DNA of 64,000 nucleotides from Parapedobacter pyrenivorans (lineage in GTDB: Bacteria > Bacteroidota > Bacteroidia > Sphingobacteriales > Sphingobacteriaceae): positions 546,718-610,717 of the forward strand of contig NZ_BMER01000001.1 in the NCBI RefSeq assembly GCF_014636865.1, read 5' to 3'. The position numbers were made by a program, and so were the translations under genes. The notes beneath the pieces are model-generated. The model had not been told where the DNA came from, searched no databases, and saw only the letters and a list, made by a program, of their open reading frames with translations. Position 1 is the stretch's first letter; every line of letters starts with the position of its first letter. Of this stretch, positions 1-12,061 are shown in pieces.

Positions 1-699
1 TCCTGTAAGCAGACGGGCATTGCCTTCCCATGGGAAACCGACCTTTTGGTAGACAAAACTTACCAGCTTCTCGAGAAAAATAACCTACGGAGTGCTTATG
101 TCAGACCATTGGTTACTACCGGCCACAACATGTACCTGACGCCCGCCAGCGATTCCAGCATTGTCATCACGGCATGGGAATGGGGACCCTTCCTTGGAAC
201 GGACCTCATCCGTACGACACTATCGCCTTTCGAACGGCCGAACCCAAAATCTGTGCCCGTCGATGCCAAGATCTCCGGCCACTATGTCGCTTCGATCATG
301 GCCACGACCGAAGCAACGAAGCGTGGATTTGACGAAGCTATTCTGCTGGATAGTAATGGTTATGTGGCCCAAGCTTCCAGCAACAACCTATTCATCGAAA
401 AGGACACCGTCCTATATACGCCATCCCTCGGCCATATTTTCCCGGGGATCACACGGCAAACCGTGCTTGAAATTGCTAAGATATTCAACATCGAAGTAAT
501 GGAGAAGCAGATTTCGACGGAAGAATTGAAGGCTGCAGACAGCGCGTTCCTGACCGGCACTGCAACCGGTATCGTAGGCATAGCCGGAGTAGATGATACA
601 ACCTTCCCCGAAGAGTGGGGCGACACACTCGGGGCCACCATGCAGCGTGCCTACAAAAACTTAACGTTGGAAAAAGAGAATTACGAAGTGATCATATAA
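1..699 (+). CDS. ilvE: Branched-chain amino acid aminotransferase, 5' end cut by window
   Basis: Transfers the amino group between glutamate and the 2-oxo acids of Val, Leu and Ile, the last step of all three pathways; PLP-dependent, cytosolic. The frame is open from base 1, so the start lies outside the window and about 232 C-terminal residues of a protein normally near 300-350 are present. The PLP-binding lysine is in VDAKISGHY (codon 268-270). It is followed by the fold-type IV segments [20 protein letters not shown] and the GTATGI loop that holds the PLP phosphate. The TTG at 46 is in frame but is not a plausible start because conserved sequence continues upstream. It is the first visible gene of the ilv-leu cluster and ilvD follows after 2 bases. 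Confidence 0.93.
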   Translation, partial: SCKQTGIAFPWETDLLVDKTYQLLEKNNLRSAYVRPLVTTGHNMYLTPASDSSIVITAWEWGPFLGTDLIRTTLSPFERPNPKSVPVDAKISGHYVASIMATTEATKRGFDEAILLDSNGYVAQASSNNLFIEKDTVLYTPSLGHIFPGITRQTVLEIAKIFNIEVMEKQISTEELKAADSAFLTGTATGIVGIAGVDDTTFPEEWGDTLGATMQRAYKNLTLEKENYEVII

Positions 700-701
700 T
701 T

Positions 702-2399
<1,698 letters not shown>

Positions 2400-2494
2400 A
2401 CAAACAAGAGAAGTCAAAATTAAAAAGTCAAAAGGCCGACGGGTAAAAGCTGAAAGCGGATAACCGAAAGCTGGTAGCTAATAATAAAAAGACT

Positions 2495-4222
2495 ATGAAT
2501 ACGTTGGAAATCACAAAAGAACCCGAAACCACCACCCAATTGAGCGGCTCGCAGGCCGTACTCGAAGCGCTACTGGCAGAAGGCGTGGACACGATATTTG
2601 GTTACCCCGGCGGCGCGATCATGCCGATTTATGACGCCTTGTACGATTACAATGACAGGCTGAAACATATCTTAGTGCGGCATGAACAGGGTGGCATCCA
2701 TGCTGCCCAAGGCTATGCCCGCACTTCGGGCCGTGTCGGTGTGGTTTTTGCCACGAGTGGTCCCGGTGCCACCAACTTGGTGACGGGATTGGCCGATGCC
2801 ATGATTGATAGCAACCCCATAGTCTGTGTCACCGGCCAAGTATTCGCACACCTCTTGGGCACCGATGCTTTCCAGGAAACGGATGTAATCAACATTACCG
2901 CGCCGGTGACCAAGTGGAACTACCAGGTTACCGATGCATGCGAAATCCCGACGGCTTTGGCCAAAGCCTTCCATGTGGCCCGCACCGGGCGGCCCGGCCC
3001 CGTCCTGATAGACATTACCAAAAACGCGCAACTTCAGCTGTTTGCTTATGCGGGGTATCAGCCGTGCAATCACATCCGCAGCTACCGCCCTAAACCTATT
3101 GTGCGCATGGAGTATGTTCAACAGGCGGCCGCACTGATCAATGAGGCGAAAAAGCCATTTGTATTATTTGGCCAAGGCGTCATCCTGGGCAAGGCCGAAG
3201 CAGCGTTCAAGGCATTTATCGAAAAAGCGGGTATCCCAGCAGCGGCTACCGTTATGGGTTTGAGCGCGCTGGAAACCAGCCACCCGCTGCATGTTGGTAT
3301 GTTGGGCATGCATGGCAACTACGCACCAAATGTACTCACCAACGATTGCGATGTGCTGATCGCCATCGGCATGCGTTTCGATGACCGGGTAACGGGTCGA
3401 TTGGATAAATATGCTAAACAGGCCAAGATCATACACCTCGATATCGATCCCGCAGAGATCGACAAAAACCTGAAAGCAACGGTGCCGGTATGGGGTGATT
3501 GCAAAGAAACACTCCCGCTACTCACCGACTTGGTGACGCGGCGTGACCATAAGGAATGGCTAGGCCGTTTCCGCGAGCTGGAACAAGCAGAAATCAAAGA
3601 GGTCATCCACGACGAATTGAACCCCACATCGGAAGTGTTGACGATGGGTGAGGTAATACGAACCTTAAACGAGCTTACGGGCGGCGATGCCGTCATCGTC
3701 ACGGATGTAGGCCAACACCAGATGGTGGCCTGTCGCTACGCCAAATTCAACCAGTCAAAAAGCAACGTTACCTCCGGGGGCTTGGGCACCATGGGATTCG
3801 GACTACCCGCTGCCATCGGTGCCTGGTACGGCACTCCCGATCGGACAGTCGTAGCCATCATCGGCGATGGGGGTATCCAGATGACCATCCAGGAACTGGG
3901 AACAATTATGCAATTCGGAGCCAAAGTGAAGATTCTCATCCTTAACAATGAGTTCCTCGGCATGGTCCGTCAGTGGCAACAGCTTTTCCACGACAAGCGG
4001 TATTCATTTGTCAACATTACAAGCCCCGATTTCGTAACAGTGGCCAAAGGATATGGCATTCCCGGACAAAGCATCCGCGAACGCAAGGATTTGAAACAGG
4101 CGGTCAGCGACATGATCGCGCACGACGGTTCTTACCTCCTCGAAGTGATGGTAGGCAAGGAAAACAATGTGTTTCCGATGGTGCCGCAAGGAAGCAGTGT
4201 CGCTGAAATAAGGTTGAAGTAA
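2495..4222 (+). CDS. ilvB: Acetolactate synthase, large catalytic subunit
   Basis: Condenses two pyruvates to acetolactate, or pyruvate with 2-oxobutanoate to acetohydroxybutanoate, using ThDP, Mg2+ and FAD. It has 575 residues, the usual size. The ThDP-activating glutamate is Glu64 in VRHEQGGIHAA. The C-terminal ThDP/Mg motif starts at GDG (457-459) and ends at the NN pair (484-485) in ILILNNEFLGMVRQW. The FAD-domain segment GTDAFQETD is present. The small regulatory subunit ilvN follows after 31 bases, as expected for the holoenzyme. The 95-base gap from ilvD is A-rich spacer with no clear signal. Confidence 0.95.
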   Translation: MNTLEITKEPETTTQLSGSQAVLEALLAEGVDTIFGYPGGAIMPIYDALYDYNDRLKHILVRHEQGGIHAAQGYARTSGRVGVVFATSGPGATNLVTGLADAMIDSNPIVCVTGQVFAHLLGTDAFQETDVINITAPVTKWNYQVTDACEIPTALAKAFHVARTGRPGPVLIDITKNAQLQLFAYAGYQPCNHIRSYRPKPIVRMEYVQQAAALINEAKKPFVLFGQGVILGKAEAAFKAFIEKAGIPAAATVMGLSALETSHPLHVGMLGMHGNYAPNVLTNDCDVLIAIGMRFDDRVTGRLDKYAKQAKIIHLDIDPAEIDKNLKATVPVWGDCKETLPLLTDLVTRRDHKEWLGRFRELEQAEIKEVIHDELNPTSEVLTMGEVIRTLNELTGGDAVIVTDVGQHQMVACRYAKFNQSKSNVTSGGLGTMGFGLPAAIGAWYGTPDRTVVAIIGDGGIQMTIQELGTIMQFGAKVKILILNNEFLGMVRQWQQLFHDKRYSFVNITSPDFVTVAKGYGIPGQSIRERKDLKQAVSDMIAHDGSYLLEVMVGKENNVFPMVPQGSSVAEIRLK

Positions 4223-4253
4223 TTTTTTGCCCTTTTTAATTTTTAACTTTTGA

Positions 4254-4853
4254 ATGAACAACATGGAAAAGCAGGAATATACCATCACCCTATATACGGA
4301 AAATTCCATCGGGATGATCGGCCGAATTTCTACCATTTTTTCGCGGCGGAAAATCAATATTGAAAGTCTCAACACTTCCCCGTCGGAAGCAGAGGGCATA
4401 CACCGGTTTACGATTGTCATCAATGAAACCGAAGAAGTGGTACGAAAGCTATGCCGCCAAATCGAAAAGCAGGTAGAGGTGCTGAAAGCTTACTACAATA
4501 CCAATGACGAGGTCATCTGGCAAGAGCAGGCGCTATACAAAGTTCCTACGGAGGTCGTTACCGAAAAGGCACCTGTGGAACGCCTGTTACGCCAGTATGG
4601 TGCCAGTGCGGTGGTGATCCGTAATGATTATACGGTATTTGAAACGGCAGGCCACCGCGAAGAAATCGACGCGCTCACCGATGCGCTGGCCGAGTACAAC
4701 CTCATCGAGTTTGTACGCAGCGCCCGGATCGCCATCATCAAAGACAGCGAGGGCTTCCATAAGAAACTAAAGGAATTTGAGGAAACGGAACCGGCAGAAG
4801 AGGTGGTCGAAAATCGATACCTCAACAAACAGGACAAAGTATTCACCATGTAA
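4254..4853 (+). CDS. ilvN: Acetolactate synthase, small regulatory subunit
   Basis: Binds IlvB, stimulates it and gives feedback inhibition by valine in characterised relatives. An N-terminal ACT domain covers about residues 6-80 (YTITLYTENSIGMIGRIST, then IHRFTIVIN). A second ACT-like half follows (VERLLRQYGASAVVIRND and on). The length of 199 residues is somewhat longer than E. coli IlvH (163), with an acidic C-terminal tail (FEETEPAEEVVEN). Two close ATG codons, 4254 and 4263, are both usable starts. It sits directly behind ilvB. Confidence 0.93.
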   Translation: MNNMEKQEYTITLYTENSIGMIGRISTIFSRRKINIESLNTSPSEAEGIHRFTIVINETEEVVRKLCRQIEKQVEVLKAYYNTNDEVIWQEQALYKVPTEVVTEKAPVERLLRQYGASAVVIRNDYTVFETAGHREEIDALTDALAEYNLIEFVRSARIAIIKDSEGFHKKLKEFEETEPAEEVVENRYLNKQDKVFTM

Positions 4854-4871
4854 CCTACCGGCGAATTGGAT

Positions 4872-5360
4872 ATGACAGCTTTAGTATTTGAATATATCAG
4901 ACAAACCAGAAAGGTATTCATTGAGCTGGTAGACGGATTAAGCATCGACGAGCTCAATACCATTCCTGAGGGCTTCCGCAATAACATCGCCTGGAATTTC
5001 GGACACATTGTGGTGAGCACGCTCGGATTGTGCTACCGGCGGACGCAGGTACAGCCCGACCGGCAGATACAGTTTGTGGAATCCTACGCAAAAGGCACAA
5101 AACCTGAACACTGGATCGGCGAATCGGAAATCCACGCCCTCAAGTCGCAAGCGTTGAATACGATCGACCTGATCGAACAGGATTACAAAAATGGTGCGTT
5201 CGCGACCGTTGTGCCTTATTCAACGGCAACCTTCGGACTGGAAATGGATACCATCGAAGAAGTTCTGGTGATGTCACTTGCCCACGACAACCTTCATTTT
5301 GGCTATGCCAATGCACTTAGAAAAGCAGTACACCAACAAAAAAGTCAATTACATAAATAA
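4872..5360 (+). CDS. DinB/YfiT-superfamily four-helix protein inside the ilv operon
   Basis: A 162-residue protein of the DinB_2-type superfamily: helical bundle, with histidines placed as in the metal site of that superfamily ([11 protein letters not shown] near residue 40 and [11 protein letters not shown] near the C-terminus). Known relatives are metal-dependent thiol or hydrolase enzymes, or proteins of unknown role; some use mycothiol or bacillithiol. It starts at ATG 4872; the TTG at 4866 in the same frame is less likely. It lies 18 bases after ilvN and 4 bases before ilvC, so it is almost certainly co-transcribed with both. Nothing in the sequence gives its substrate, and a role in branched-chain synthesis is only a guess from position. 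Confidence 0.75.
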   Translation: MTALVFEYIRQTRKVFIELVDGLSIDELNTIPEGFRNNIAWNFGHIVVSTLGLCYRRTQVQPDRQIQFVESYAKGTKPEHWIGESEIHALKSQALNTIDLIEQDYKNGAFATVVPYSTATFGLEMDTIEEVLVMSLAHDNLHFGYANALRKAVHQQKSQLHK

Positions 5361-5364
5361 AACA

Positions 5365-6846
5365 ATGGCAAATTATTTCAACACCCTCCCCCTTAGAGAA
5401 CAATTAAACCAATTAGGCGTCGCTGAATTCATGGATATCAGCGAGTTCGCAGACGGCGTTAGCGCTTTAAAAGGCAAGAAGATCGTCATCGTGGGCTGTG
5501 GTGCACAGGGCCTCAACCAAGGCCTTAATTTAAGGGACAGCGGACTGGATGTTTCCTATGCGCTTCGCAAGGAAGCAATCGAGCAAAAGCGCGACTCCTG
5601 GAAGAATGCCACCGATAACCATTTTAAGGTAGGCACGTATGAGGAACTTATCCCCACGGCAGATCTGGTCAGTAACCTGACTCCGGACAAGCAACATTCG
5701 TCCGTAATCGACGCGGTGATGCCGTTAATGAAAGAAGGTGCCACACTATCCTATTCGCATGGGTTCAACATCGTGGAAGAGGGCAAGCAGATCCGTAAAG
5801 ACATCACCGTGATCATGACCGCTCCAAAATGCCCCGGTTCGGAGGTGAGAGCAGAATATTTGCGCGGCTTCGGTGTGCCGACGCTTATCGCTGTTCACCC
5901 CGAAAATGACCCGCAGGGCAAAGGCCTCGCCGAGGCAAAAGCTTATTGCGTGGGAACCGGAGGTCACAAGGCAGGTGTCTTGCGTTCATCTTTCGTAGCC
6001 GAGGTCAAATCCGATCTCATGGGCGAGCAAACCATTTTATGCGGATTGCTGCAAACCGGGTCAATCCTGTCCTTTGACAAGATGACAGAAAAAGGCATCG
6101 AGCCGGGTTACGCCGCCAAGCTGGTTCAATATGGTGTTGAAGTCATTACCGAAGCCCTGAAACAAGGTGGAATTACCGCCATGATGGACCGGTTGAGCAA
6201 TATTGCTAAAATTAAAGCGTTTGAAGTTTCCGAAGAGCTGAAGACGATTATGCGTCCCTTATTCCAAAAACATCAGGACGACATCATGAGTGGCCATTTC
6301 AGCCGTACCATGATGGAAGATTGGGCGAATGGAGATAAAAACCTGTTGCAATGGCGGGCAGCTACGGGCGAAACAGCCTTTGAAAAAACACCTGCCGGCG
6401 ACGTAAAGATCGGCGAACAGGAATATTTTGACCACGCGGTGTTTATGGTAGCCTACATTAAAGCAGGGGTTGAACTCGCATTCGAAACCATGGTCGAAGC
6501 CGGCATCAAACCCGAATCGGCATACTACGAGTCGCTGCATGAAACTCCGCTCATCGCAAACACCATCGCCCGTAAAAAACTGTTCGAGATGAACCGTGTT
6601 ATCTCCGATACGGCGGAATACGGTTGTTATTTGTTTGATCACGCATGTAAGCCGCTATTGGCAGGCTTCATGAAAACCGTAGACACAGACATCATTGGTA
6701 GGGATTTCAACGAAGGCAAAGACCTAGCGGTAGACAACCAGTCGCTGATTGCTGTAAATGAGGCCATCCGTACGCATCCGGTCGAAAAAGTCGGTGCGGT
6801 ATTACGCAGGGCCATGACCGCGATGAAAGCGATTAAAACAGTTTAA
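5365..6846 (+). CDS. ilvC: Ketol-acid reductoisomerase, class II (long form)
   Basis: Isomerises and reduces acetolactate or acetohydroxybutanoate with NADPH and Mg2+, step two of Val/Ile synthesis. It has 493 residues with two C-terminal knotted domains, like the E. coli long form rather than the 330-residue class I. The N-terminus [13 protein letters not shown] matches class II enzymes. The Rossmann dinucleotide motif is [18 protein letters not shown], followed by an NADPH-type basic loop ([11 protein letters not shown]). The ATG at 5365 was chosen over an in-frame extension from 5278 that runs through the preceding gene and is not family-like. Confidence 0.95.
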   Translation: MANYFNTLPLREQLNQLGVAEFMDISEFADGVSALKGKKIVIVGCGAQGLNQGLNLRDSGLDVSYALRKEAIEQKRDSWKNATDNHFKVGTYEELIPTADLVSNLTPDKQHSSVIDAVMPLMKEGATLSYSHGFNIVEEGKQIRKDITVIMTAPKCPGSEVRAEYLRGFGVPTLIAVHPENDPQGKGLAEAKAYCVGTGGHKAGVLRSSFVAEVKSDLMGEQTILCGLLQTGSILSFDKMTEKGIEPGYAAKLVQYGVEVITEALKQGGITAMMDRLSNIAKIKAFEVSEELKTIMRPLFQKHQDDIMSGHFSRTMMEDWANGDKNLLQWRAATGETAFEKTPAGDVKIGEQEYFDHAVFMVAYIKAGVELAFETMVEAGIKPESAYYESLHETPLIANTIARKKLFEMNRVISDTAEYGCYLFDHACKPLLAGFMKTVDTDIIGRDFNEGKDLAVDNQSLIAVNEAIRTHPVEKVGAVLRRAMTAMKAIKTV

Positions 6847-6855
6847 AAAAAACCC

Positions 6856-6902
6856 GTCTCCGGGCAGGTACGGCCAGTAATGGCTGGGATCTGCCCGGAG
6901 AC
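6856..6902. terminator. Perfect 12-bp inverted repeat after ilvC
   Basis: Arms 6856-6867 (GTCTCCGGGCAG) and 6891-6902 (CTGCCCGGAGAC) are exact complements. The 23-base loop contains a second weak stem (CGGCCA/TGGCTG). No T-tract follows on the plus strand. An A-run before the left arm would be a T-tract only for minus-strand transcription, where no gene ends. It may be a transcript-stabilising or processing hairpin between ilvC and the ABC gene, or a weak terminator. Confidence 0.5.
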
Positions 6903-6928
6903 CACTTACATACCGTAAAGAAGGCGCC

Positions 6929-6960
6929 ATTGCATATCATCGCCATTTTGCATAAATTTG
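6929..6960 (+). promoter_or_regulatory. Bacteroidetes-type promoter before the ABC ATPase gene
   Basis: A -33 element ATTG at 6929-6932, a 20-base spacer and a -7 element TAAATTTG at 6953-6960 match the TTG-N19/20-TAnnTTTG consensus. Transcription would start near 6966, only a few bases before the ATG at 6973. It could give leuA and later genes a second promoter independent of ilvC. Confidence 0.55.
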
Positions 6961-6972
6961 TATCGAACTATA

Positions 6973-8439
6973 ATGACTGATCCGGTCGTCCATATCGCCC
7001 AATTGAACCTGCAGTATGCACATGATGTGATATTGGATCAATTGGACTGGCAAATCAACCGTGGCGAGTGTTGGCTCATCGGTGGGAGAAGCGGTTCGGG
7101 CAAAAGTGCATTAGCGAAAGCATTGGCCGGTTTAGAAAAAACAAGCGGCACCGTCCAGGTCAACATTGATCCGCAATCTCCCCTGCCCCCACGTGTACTC
7201 TACGTGTCCAACTGGTACCAGTTCACCAACTTAGAAGGAGATCGTAATTTCTACTACCAGCAGCGCTACAACAAACAACAAAAAAACGATACACTAACGG
7301 TTTATGCCGAGTTAGCGGCTTATGCCAATTCCGAGAACCTGCTCCTTGAAGACTTAGCGAAATACCTTGTTCTTTTTGAATTTGCTGACCTGAAGGCCAC
7401 CCAGCTGATCGAGCTCTCCAGCGGTGAGCACAAGAAATTGCAATTGATCAAAGCGCTGTGGTTAAAGCCCCAGCTACTGATCGTCGACGAACCTTACACC
7501 GGATTGGACAAAGCGTCACGCCAAAAGCTTAATGGCTTTTTCGATGAGCTCGCTTCGGCCGGCGTACACCTTGTGCTCATTACCAATGAAACGGATTTAC
7601 CGAGTTGTATCAACCGGTTCGCCGAAATCGAAAAAGGAAAGCTCAAGCAGGTAGACTCCGTGTCAGCCCTGTCAATGGATATCAGCCGTTCACGGAAGGT
7701 AATACCCCCATTTCTTACCGAAGCGCCCGCGTTATCCGCTGACATCATGGTCGAAATGGAGAACATCCGTATCCGCTATGGAGAGAAAGAGGTACTGAAA
7801 GGGATTGATTGGACAGTCCGGTCAGGCGAAAAATGGCTGCTCCAGGGCCATAATGGCTCGGGTAAATCGACCCTGCTAAGCCTGATTACAGGCGACCATC
7901 CCCAAGCTTACGCCAATCACATCCGTCTGTTTGGCCATAGGCGGGGTAGTGGGGAGAGCATCTGGGACATCAAAGAACGCATAGGCATCATCTCTCCCGA
8001 ACTGCATTGGTATTTTGATAAAACCGCCCGTGTATGGCAAGCGATCGCCTCAGGTTTCTATGATAGCATCGGCTTATTCAGACAGGTCAGCTATGAGCAG
8101 CAACAGAAAATCGATCAGCTGTTGGCTTTTTTTGAACTTACTGAAGATAAAGATCGGTTGATTACGACCCTGCCACTGGGGAAACAGCGCTTGGTATTGC
8201 TGGCAAGAACGATTATCAAAAACCCACCATTATTGATACTGGATGAGCCCTGCCAAGGGCTTGACCGTGCGCAGACGGCGCTTTTCAATGCCGTGGTCGA
8301 TGAACTCTGCGGTTTCGGGAAAACACTAATTTATGTTGGCCACTACGAAACACAGCTGCCCAATTGTTTGGAAAAGAAAATGGTATTGGAAAAAGGCGAA
8401 GTCCAAGTAATAGAAGAGATGAGCGAACTTGCCTATTAA
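6973..8439 (+). CDS. Twin-cassette ABC ATPase (ModF/PhrA-like)
   Basis: A soluble 488-residue protein with two nucleotide-binding domains and no membrane segment. Cassette 1: Walker A GGRSGSGKS (37-45), signature LSSGEHKKL, Walker B LLIVDEPYTGLD. Cassette 2: Walker A GHNGSGKST near residue 300, a degenerate signature (LPLGKQRLV) and Walker B LLILDEPCQGLD. The size and layout match E. coli ModF, whose role is poorly known (once called a photorepair protein). The ATG at 6973 is preferred over an in-frame TTG at 6958 that lies in the promoter. It sits between ilvC and leuA, the second non-biosynthetic gene in the cluster; no function in amino acid synthesis can be inferred. Confidence 0.8.
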   Translation: MTDPVVHIAQLNLQYAHDVILDQLDWQINRGECWLIGGRSGSGKSALAKALAGLEKTSGTVQVNIDPQSPLPPRVLYVSNWYQFTNLEGDRNFYYQQRYNKQQKNDTLTVYAELAAYANSENLLLEDLAKYLVLFEFADLKATQLIELSSGEHKKLQLIKALWLKPQLLIVDEPYTGLDKASRQKLNGFFDELASAGVHLVLITNETDLPSCINRFAEIEKGKLKQVDSVSALSMDISRSRKVIPPFLTEAPALSADIMVEMENIRIRYGEKEVLKGIDWTVRSGEKWLLQGHNGSGKSTLLSLITGDHPQAYANHIRLFGHRRGSGESIWDIKERIGIISPELHWYFDKTARVWQAIASGFYDSIGLFRQVSYEQQQKIDQLLAFFELTEDKDRLITTLPLGKQRLVLLARTIIKNPPLLILDEPCQGLDRAQTALFNAVVDELCGFGKTLIYVGHYETQLPNCLEKKMVLEKGEVQVIEEMSELAY

Positions 8440-8487
8440 GCGAGCGAGCTATCAGCATACAATAACAGAAACAAAAAATAGTTTATC

Positions 8488-10017
8488 ATGTTGCACGATC
8501 CCAACCGCATATACGTTTTTGATACCACCCTCCGCGATGGAGAACAGGTACCCGGTTCACAATTGACCACACCTGAGAAACTCATCATTGCCGAAGCGTT
8601 GGAAACACTTGGCGTGGACGTCATCGAAGCGGGATTCCCGATCTCAAGTCCGGGTGATTTTAACAGTGTCGTCGAAATATCCAAATTGGTCACCAACCCC
8701 ACGGTCTGTGCACTTACGCGCGCCAACAAGGGTGATATCGATTGTGCGGCCGAAGCCCTGAAATATGCCAAGCATCCCCGGATACATACCGGTATCGGAT
8801 CTTCGGACATGCATATCAAATTTAAATTCAACAGTACGCGTGAAGCGATACTCGAACGGGCAGTGGAAGCGGTTAAATATGCCAAAGGTTTCGTAGAAGA
8901 CATCGAATTTTATGCGGAAGATGCCGGCCGGGCCGATAATGAATACCTTGCTCGCATGATCGAAGCGGTTATCGCCGCAGGAGCGACCGTGGTAAACATA
9001 CCGGACACCAACGGCTATTGCCTCCCCGAGCAATACGGTGCTAAAATCAAATACCTCAAAGAGAACGTAAAAAATATCGACCAAGCCATCATATCCGTTC
9101 ATTGCCACAATGATCTGGGACTCGCTACTGCAAATAGCCTTGCGGGGTTGCAAAATGGCGCCCGTCAGGTAGAGTGTACCATCAACGGCATCGGCGAGCG
9201 TGCAGGCAATACGTCACTCGAAGAAATTGTCATGGCATTGAAAGTTCACCAATCCCTCGACTTGCACACTGCAATCAATACCAAGCAACTGTACCCGCTA
9301 AGTGGCATGGTGAGCCGTATGATGCGCATGCCCGTGCAGGCCAATAAAGCCATTGTAGGGCGCAATGCATTTGCACACAGCTCCGGTATACACCAAGACG
9401 GGGTTCTGAAACATCGTGAAAACTACGAAATCATGAACCCCGAAGATGTCGGTATCGACCAATCGGAAATCATACTAACCGCCCGTAGCGGCAGGCATGC
9501 GTTGAAACATCACCTGGTGCGCCTGGGTTATGCCATCGACCGGATTGACCTCGATCAGGTCTATCAGCGGTTCCTGGAACTGGCCGATGCAAAAAAGGAA
9601 CTAAAAGACGACGACCTGCTCCAACTGATGGGTGCCAAGGCAGAAGAAAACATTAGAAATGGGCTCGCTATAAGCACACTTCAGGTGACTACCGGTGATC
9701 AAGAAACACCAGTAGCGACCATCAAGATCAGCCACAACGGCACGGATTATGCAGCTACTGCGACTGGTAATGGCCCCGTAAGTGCTACCATCAAAGCGAT
9801 TGAAAAAATCACTGGCAAACATATCGAAATCAAAGAATTCAACATCCATTCCATCCACGGTGGCAGCGACGATGTCAGCAAAGTGGATATGCGCGTGGTC
9901 TATGAGGATAAATCGTATATGGGTTATGGATTCAGTACGGATATCGTTAGGGCATCAGCAAATGCCTATCTCGATGCGCTGAATAAGTTTATTGAACTGG
10001 AAACGGTAAATTATTAA
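8488..10017 (+). CDS. leuA: 2-Isopropylmalate synthase
   Basis: Condenses acetyl-CoA with 2-oxoisovalerate, the first committed step to leucine. It has 509 residues: an N-terminal HMGL-like TIM barrel with [14 protein letters not shown] (about 12-25), the metal-site [12 protein letters not shown] and NGIGERAGN, and a C-terminal LeuA allosteric domain (from about residue 390, including [17 protein letters not shown]), which gives leucine feedback in relatives. It differs clearly from the second family member at 12062, so the cluster carries two paralogues with different expected substrates. leuC follows after 41 bases. Confidence 0.93.
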   Translation: MLHDPNRIYVFDTTLRDGEQVPGSQLTTPEKLIIAEALETLGVDVIEAGFPISSPGDFNSVVEISKLVTNPTVCALTRANKGDIDCAAEALKYAKHPRIHTGIGSSDMHIKFKFNSTREAILERAVEAVKYAKGFVEDIEFYAEDAGRADNEYLARMIEAVIAAGATVVNIPDTNGYCLPEQYGAKIKYLKENVKNIDQAIISVHCHNDLGLATANSLAGLQNGARQVECTINGIGERAGNTSLEEIVMALKVHQSLDLHTAINTKQLYPLSGMVSRMMRMPVQANKAIVGRNAFAHSSGIHQDGVLKHRENYEIMNPEDVGIDQSEIILTARSGRHALKHHLVRLGYAIDRIDLDQVYQRFLELADAKKELKDDDLLQLMGAKAEENIRNGLAISTLQVTTGDQETPVATIKISHNGTDYAATATGNGPVSATIKAIEKITGKHIEIKEFNIHSIHGGSDDVSKVDMRVVYEDKSYMGYGFSTDIVRASANAYLDALNKFIELETVNY

Positions 10018-10058
10018 CGAACGGTCATCAGCTAACAAAAAAAACAACAACTATAAAA

Positions 10059-11456
10059 ATGAGTAAGACATTATTTGACAAAGTGTGGGATGCACACGTC
10101 GTGCATAAAATTGAAGGGGGGCCTGATGTGTTATTTATTGATCGGCATCTGATTCACGAGGTAACGAGCCCCGTGGCATTTTTAGGCTTACGCAACCGTA
10201 ATATCCGGGTATTATATCCCGAACGGACGTTCGCCACAGCAGATCATAATACGCCAACGATCAATCAGCACCTACCCGTAGAAGACCCGCTGTCTGCCAA
10301 CCAGCTGAAAGCACTGGAAGAAAACACGAAGGAATATGGCATCCGGCACTGGGGGTTGGGACACTACAAAAATGGCATCGTCCACGTAATCGGCCCTGAA
10401 AACGGGATTACGCAACCCGGCGCCACGATTGTTTGCGGTGATTCACACACCTCTACCCACGGCGCATTCGGCGCTATCGCCTTTGGTATCGGTACGTCTG
10501 AGGTGGAAATGGTGCTCTCCACGCAATGCATTATGCAACCCAAACCCAAAAAGATGCGCATTACCATCAACGGTACATTGGGAACGGGTGTATTGCCGAA
10601 AGACGTGGCGTTATTCATTATTTCCAAATTGACCACATCCGGAGCAACAGGTTACTTCGTGGAATATGCCGGCACCGTATTCGAACAGATGAGCATGGAG
10701 GGCCGAATGACCGTCTGTAACCTAAGCATCGAAATGGGTGCGCGTGGCGGCATGATTGCACCAGACCAGACCACATTCGACTACATCCAGGGCCGCGAAT
10801 ACAGCCCTAAGGGTGCAGATTGGGATAAAGCCATGGAATACTGGAAAACCCTCAAAACCGATGCAGGTGCAACATTTGATAAAGAACTTACGTTTGATGG
10901 ATCTGAAATTGAACCGATGATTACCTACGGTACCAATCCAGGTATGGGCATCGGCATCACGAAAGATATACCAGACGCGGACGCCGTGGAAGGAGGAAAA
11001 ACCACCTATGAGAAATCGTTGGGTTATATGGGCTTCCACGAAGGAGAGGCGATGGTCGGCAAAAAAATCGACTACGTGTTCCTAGGAAGTTGCACCAATG
11101 GCCGTATAGAAGATTTCCGCGCTTTCGCCTCGCTGGTTAAGGGAAAACACAAAGCGGACGATGTGACGGTATGGCTCGTTCCCGGTTCGCATGTGGTCGA
11201 AAAGCAAATCAAGGAGGAAGGTATCCTAGATATCCTTACCGAGGCCGGCTTTACGCTTCGTCAACCGGGCTGCTCCGCATGCTTGGCGATGAATGATGAC
11301 AAGATTCCTGCTGGCAAATATGCGGTCAGTACATCCAATCGCAATTTTGAAGGTCGGCAGGGGCCCGGTGCACGCACATTGTTAGCCAGTCCATTGGTGG
11401 CGGCAGCGGCGGCAGTAACCGGCAAAGTAACCGATCCCAGAACGCTCTTACAATAA
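10059..11456 (+). CDS. leuC: 3-Isopropylmalate dehydratase, large subunit
   Basis: The aconitase-family large subunit that, with LeuD, converts 2- to 3-isopropylmalate. It has 465 residues, the standard length for the bacterial LeuC group. The 4Fe-4S ligands are seen in [13 protein letters not shown] and in GCSACLAMN. The active-site segment [15 protein letters not shown] is also present. leuD begins 4 bases after its stop, which indicates tight coupling of the two subunits. Confidence 0.95.
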   Translation: MSKTLFDKVWDAHVVHKIEGGPDVLFIDRHLIHEVTSPVAFLGLRNRNIRVLYPERTFATADHNTPTINQHLPVEDPLSANQLKALEENTKEYGIRHWGLGHYKNGIVHVIGPENGITQPGATIVCGDSHTSTHGAFGAIAFGIGTSEVEMVLSTQCIMQPKPKKMRITINGTLGTGVLPKDVALFIISKLTTSGATGYFVEYAGTVFEQMSMEGRMTVCNLSIEMGARGGMIAPDQTTFDYIQGREYSPKGADWDKAMEYWKTLKTDAGATFDKELTFDGSEIEPMITYGTNPGMGIGITKDIPDADAVEGGKTTYEKSLGYMGFHEGEAMVGKKIDYVFLGSCTNGRIEDFRAFASLVKGKHKADDVTVWLVPGSHVVEKQIKEEGILDILTEAGFTLRQPGCSACLAMNDDKIPAGKYAVSTSNRNFEGRQGPGARTLLASPLVAAAAAVTGKVTDPRTLLQ

Positions 11457-11460
11457 AAAT

Positions 11461-12057
11461 ATGGCATACGAAAGTTTTAATATATTGACAAGCACTGCGG
11501 TACCGCTCCCCATTGAGAATGTGGATACCGACCAAATCATCCCCGCACGATTCCTCAAAGCTACCGAACGAGTAGGGTTTGGTGATAATCTTTTTCGTGA
11601 CTGGCGATACCATCCCGATAATAGTCCGAAAACCGATTTTGTACTGAACGACTCCACTTATACCGGCAAAATCCTGGTGGGTGGCAAGAATTTCGGCTCC
11701 GGTTCCTCCCGCGAACATGCGGCATGGGCAATCTACGATTACGGGTTCCGGTGTGTGATTTCCAGTTTCTTTGCAGACATATTCCGTGGTAACTGCCTGA
11801 ATATAGGTGTCTTGCCCGTGCAGGTAAGCGCTGAATTCCTAGAAAAGACGTTTGCTGCGATTTATGCCAACCCGGATACGACATTGGAAGTGAATCTGCC
11901 AGAACAGACTGTCACGTTATTAGCAACCGGCGAAAAAGAATCATTCGAAATCAATTCCTACAAAAAGAGCAACATGATGAATGGATTTGATGATATCGAT
12001 TACCTGCTCAACATCAAAGCTAACATCCAAGAGTTTTCAAAGACACTTCCGTTATAA
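11461..12057 (+). CDS. leuD: 3-Isopropylmalate dehydratase, small subunit
   Basis: The swivel-domain partner of LeuC in the leucine pathway. It has 198 residues with the family segments VDTDQIIPARFLK near residue 21 and GGKNFGSGSSREHAAWA, which carries the conserved substrate-binding GSGSSREHA loop. It lies 4 bases from leuC and 4 bases from the next gene. Confidence 0.95.
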   Translation: MAYESFNILTSTAVPLPIENVDTDQIIPARFLKATERVGFGDNLFRDWRYHPDNSPKTDFVLNDSTYTGKILVGGKNFGSGSSREHAAWAIYDYGFRCVISSFFADIFRGNCLNIGVLPVQVSAEFLEKTFAAIYANPDTTLEVNLPEQTVTLLATGEKESFEINSYKKSNMMNGFDDIDYLLNIKANIQEFSKTLPL

Positions 12058-12061
12058 TTAC

